From Petrotoga sp. UBA5851 (GTDB lineage Bacteria; Thermotogota; Thermotogae; Petrotogales; Petrotogaceae), in the NCBI GenBank assembly GCA_002431635.1, contig DJGH01000063.1, positions 1 to 5,623 on the forward strand: a stretch of DNA of 5,623 nt, in the 5' to 3' direction. Position 1 is the stretch's first letter; each line of letters starts with the position of its first letter. Shown in pieces: positions 5,247 through 5,623 of the stretch. The notes under the pieces are model-generated. The model did not search any database. It worked only from the letters and a program-made list of their open reading frames with translations, and had not been told where the DNA came from. A program made the translations under genes and the position numbers.

Positions 5247-5623
5247 ATGGAAAAAGGAATTATAGGGGTTTTAAAGTACGCTCTATCAAGGGAACTGGAA
5301 GGAAGAAACTTCTATCTTCAAAAAGTATCTGATATACGGAATGAATCAGTAAAAAAACTTTTTCTGGAGCTTTCAGAAATGGAAGATGAACATGTTGAAT
5401 TTATAAATAAGCTGATAGGAACTGTCTCAGAGAATACTACAGCCATAGCCGAGTTATCGGCTGACGATAACTTTTTTAATTCAAGAAAAAACTCAGAGTT
5501 TTCATATACTACTCCACAAGGGATCCAATCCTATGATACTTCCGAAATCGCCATAATAAGAATGGCATATCTCATCGAAGATGATTTTATGAAGTTCTAT
5601 GAAGAAGCTTCTTTTTATACACA
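5247..5623 (+). CDS. Ferritin-like/rubrerythrin-family protein, 3' end cut by window
   Basis: The 125 visible residues form a ferritin-like di-iron helical protein of the rubrerythrin superfamily, likely cytoplasmic and concerned with iron or peroxide handling. Helix A carries RELEGRNFYL with Glu16 as a likely iron ligand. Helix B carries LSEMEDEHVEF with the ExxH pair Glu46/His49. After a variable polar linker (about 58-98) helix C reads AIIRMAYLIEDDFMKFYEEA, with Glu111 the likely third ligand. The fourth helix with a second ExxH should lie beyond the window. Whether a rubredoxin domain follows is unknown, so I call the family and not rubrerythrin itself. ATG at 5247 has GGGAGGG 6-7 nt upstream. 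The gene has its own promoter and is separated from ahcY by a terminator. Confidence 0.88.
   Translation, partial: MEKGIIGVLKYALSRELEGRNFYLQKVSDIRNESVKKLFLELSEMEDEHVEFINKLIGTVSENTTAIAELSADDNFFNSRKNSEFSYTTPQGIQSYDTSEIAIIRMAYLIEDDFMKFYEEASFYT

Overview
This is an AT-rich window with mostly tight gene packing, strong GGAGG-type ribosome binding sites and AGA/AGG-rich arginine codon use. The organism is not identified with confidence. The S-adenosylhomocysteine hydrolase is the short archaeal/Thermotoga-type form, a ferritin-like protein suggests an anaerobe, and a small exported aromatic-rich protein looks like an outer-membrane barrel. Together these hint at a low-GC anaerobic bacterium with an outer envelope, for example a Thermotogota-like or deep-branching lineage. 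A Firmicute or another phylum cannot be excluded.

Layout: (1) Positions 1-207 hold no supportable gene, only a short stop-interrupted frame that could be a decayed gene tail. (2) A perfect 12-bp hairpin at 208-234 closes a minus-strand operon that runs rel (950-3076) > dtd (484-936, TTG start) > an unrecognised 64-aa ORF (251-445). Rel is a full-length bifunctional (p)ppGpp synthetase/hydrolase. Dtd removes D-amino acids from mischarged tRNA. The rel stop overlaps the Shine-Dalgarno of dtd. (3) A 189-bp divergent intergenic region (3077-3265) carries promoter elements in both directions, a 28-bp inverted repeat over one -10 box, and a second 14-bp inverted repeat. (4) On the plus strand, a signal-peptide protein (3266-3826) is followed after 31 bp by ahcY (3858-5078). 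(5) An intergenic stretch (5079-5246) holds an isolated TATAAT box, a strong intrinsic terminator and an extended -10 promoter for (6) a ferritin-like/rubrerythrin-family gene that runs off the window end.

The left operon joins starvation signalling with translation quality control, an arrangement known from other bacteria. AhcY recycles the methylation by-product SAH. The ferritin-like protein probably handles iron or peroxide. No CRISPR array, tRNA, rRNA, intact insertion sequence or recognisable new defence system was seen. The most noteworthy unexplained signals are regulatory: a 10-mer, ATGATATAAT, recurs at three promoter-like positions, and a long palindrome covers one of them. Otherwise this looks like ordinary housekeeping chromosome.
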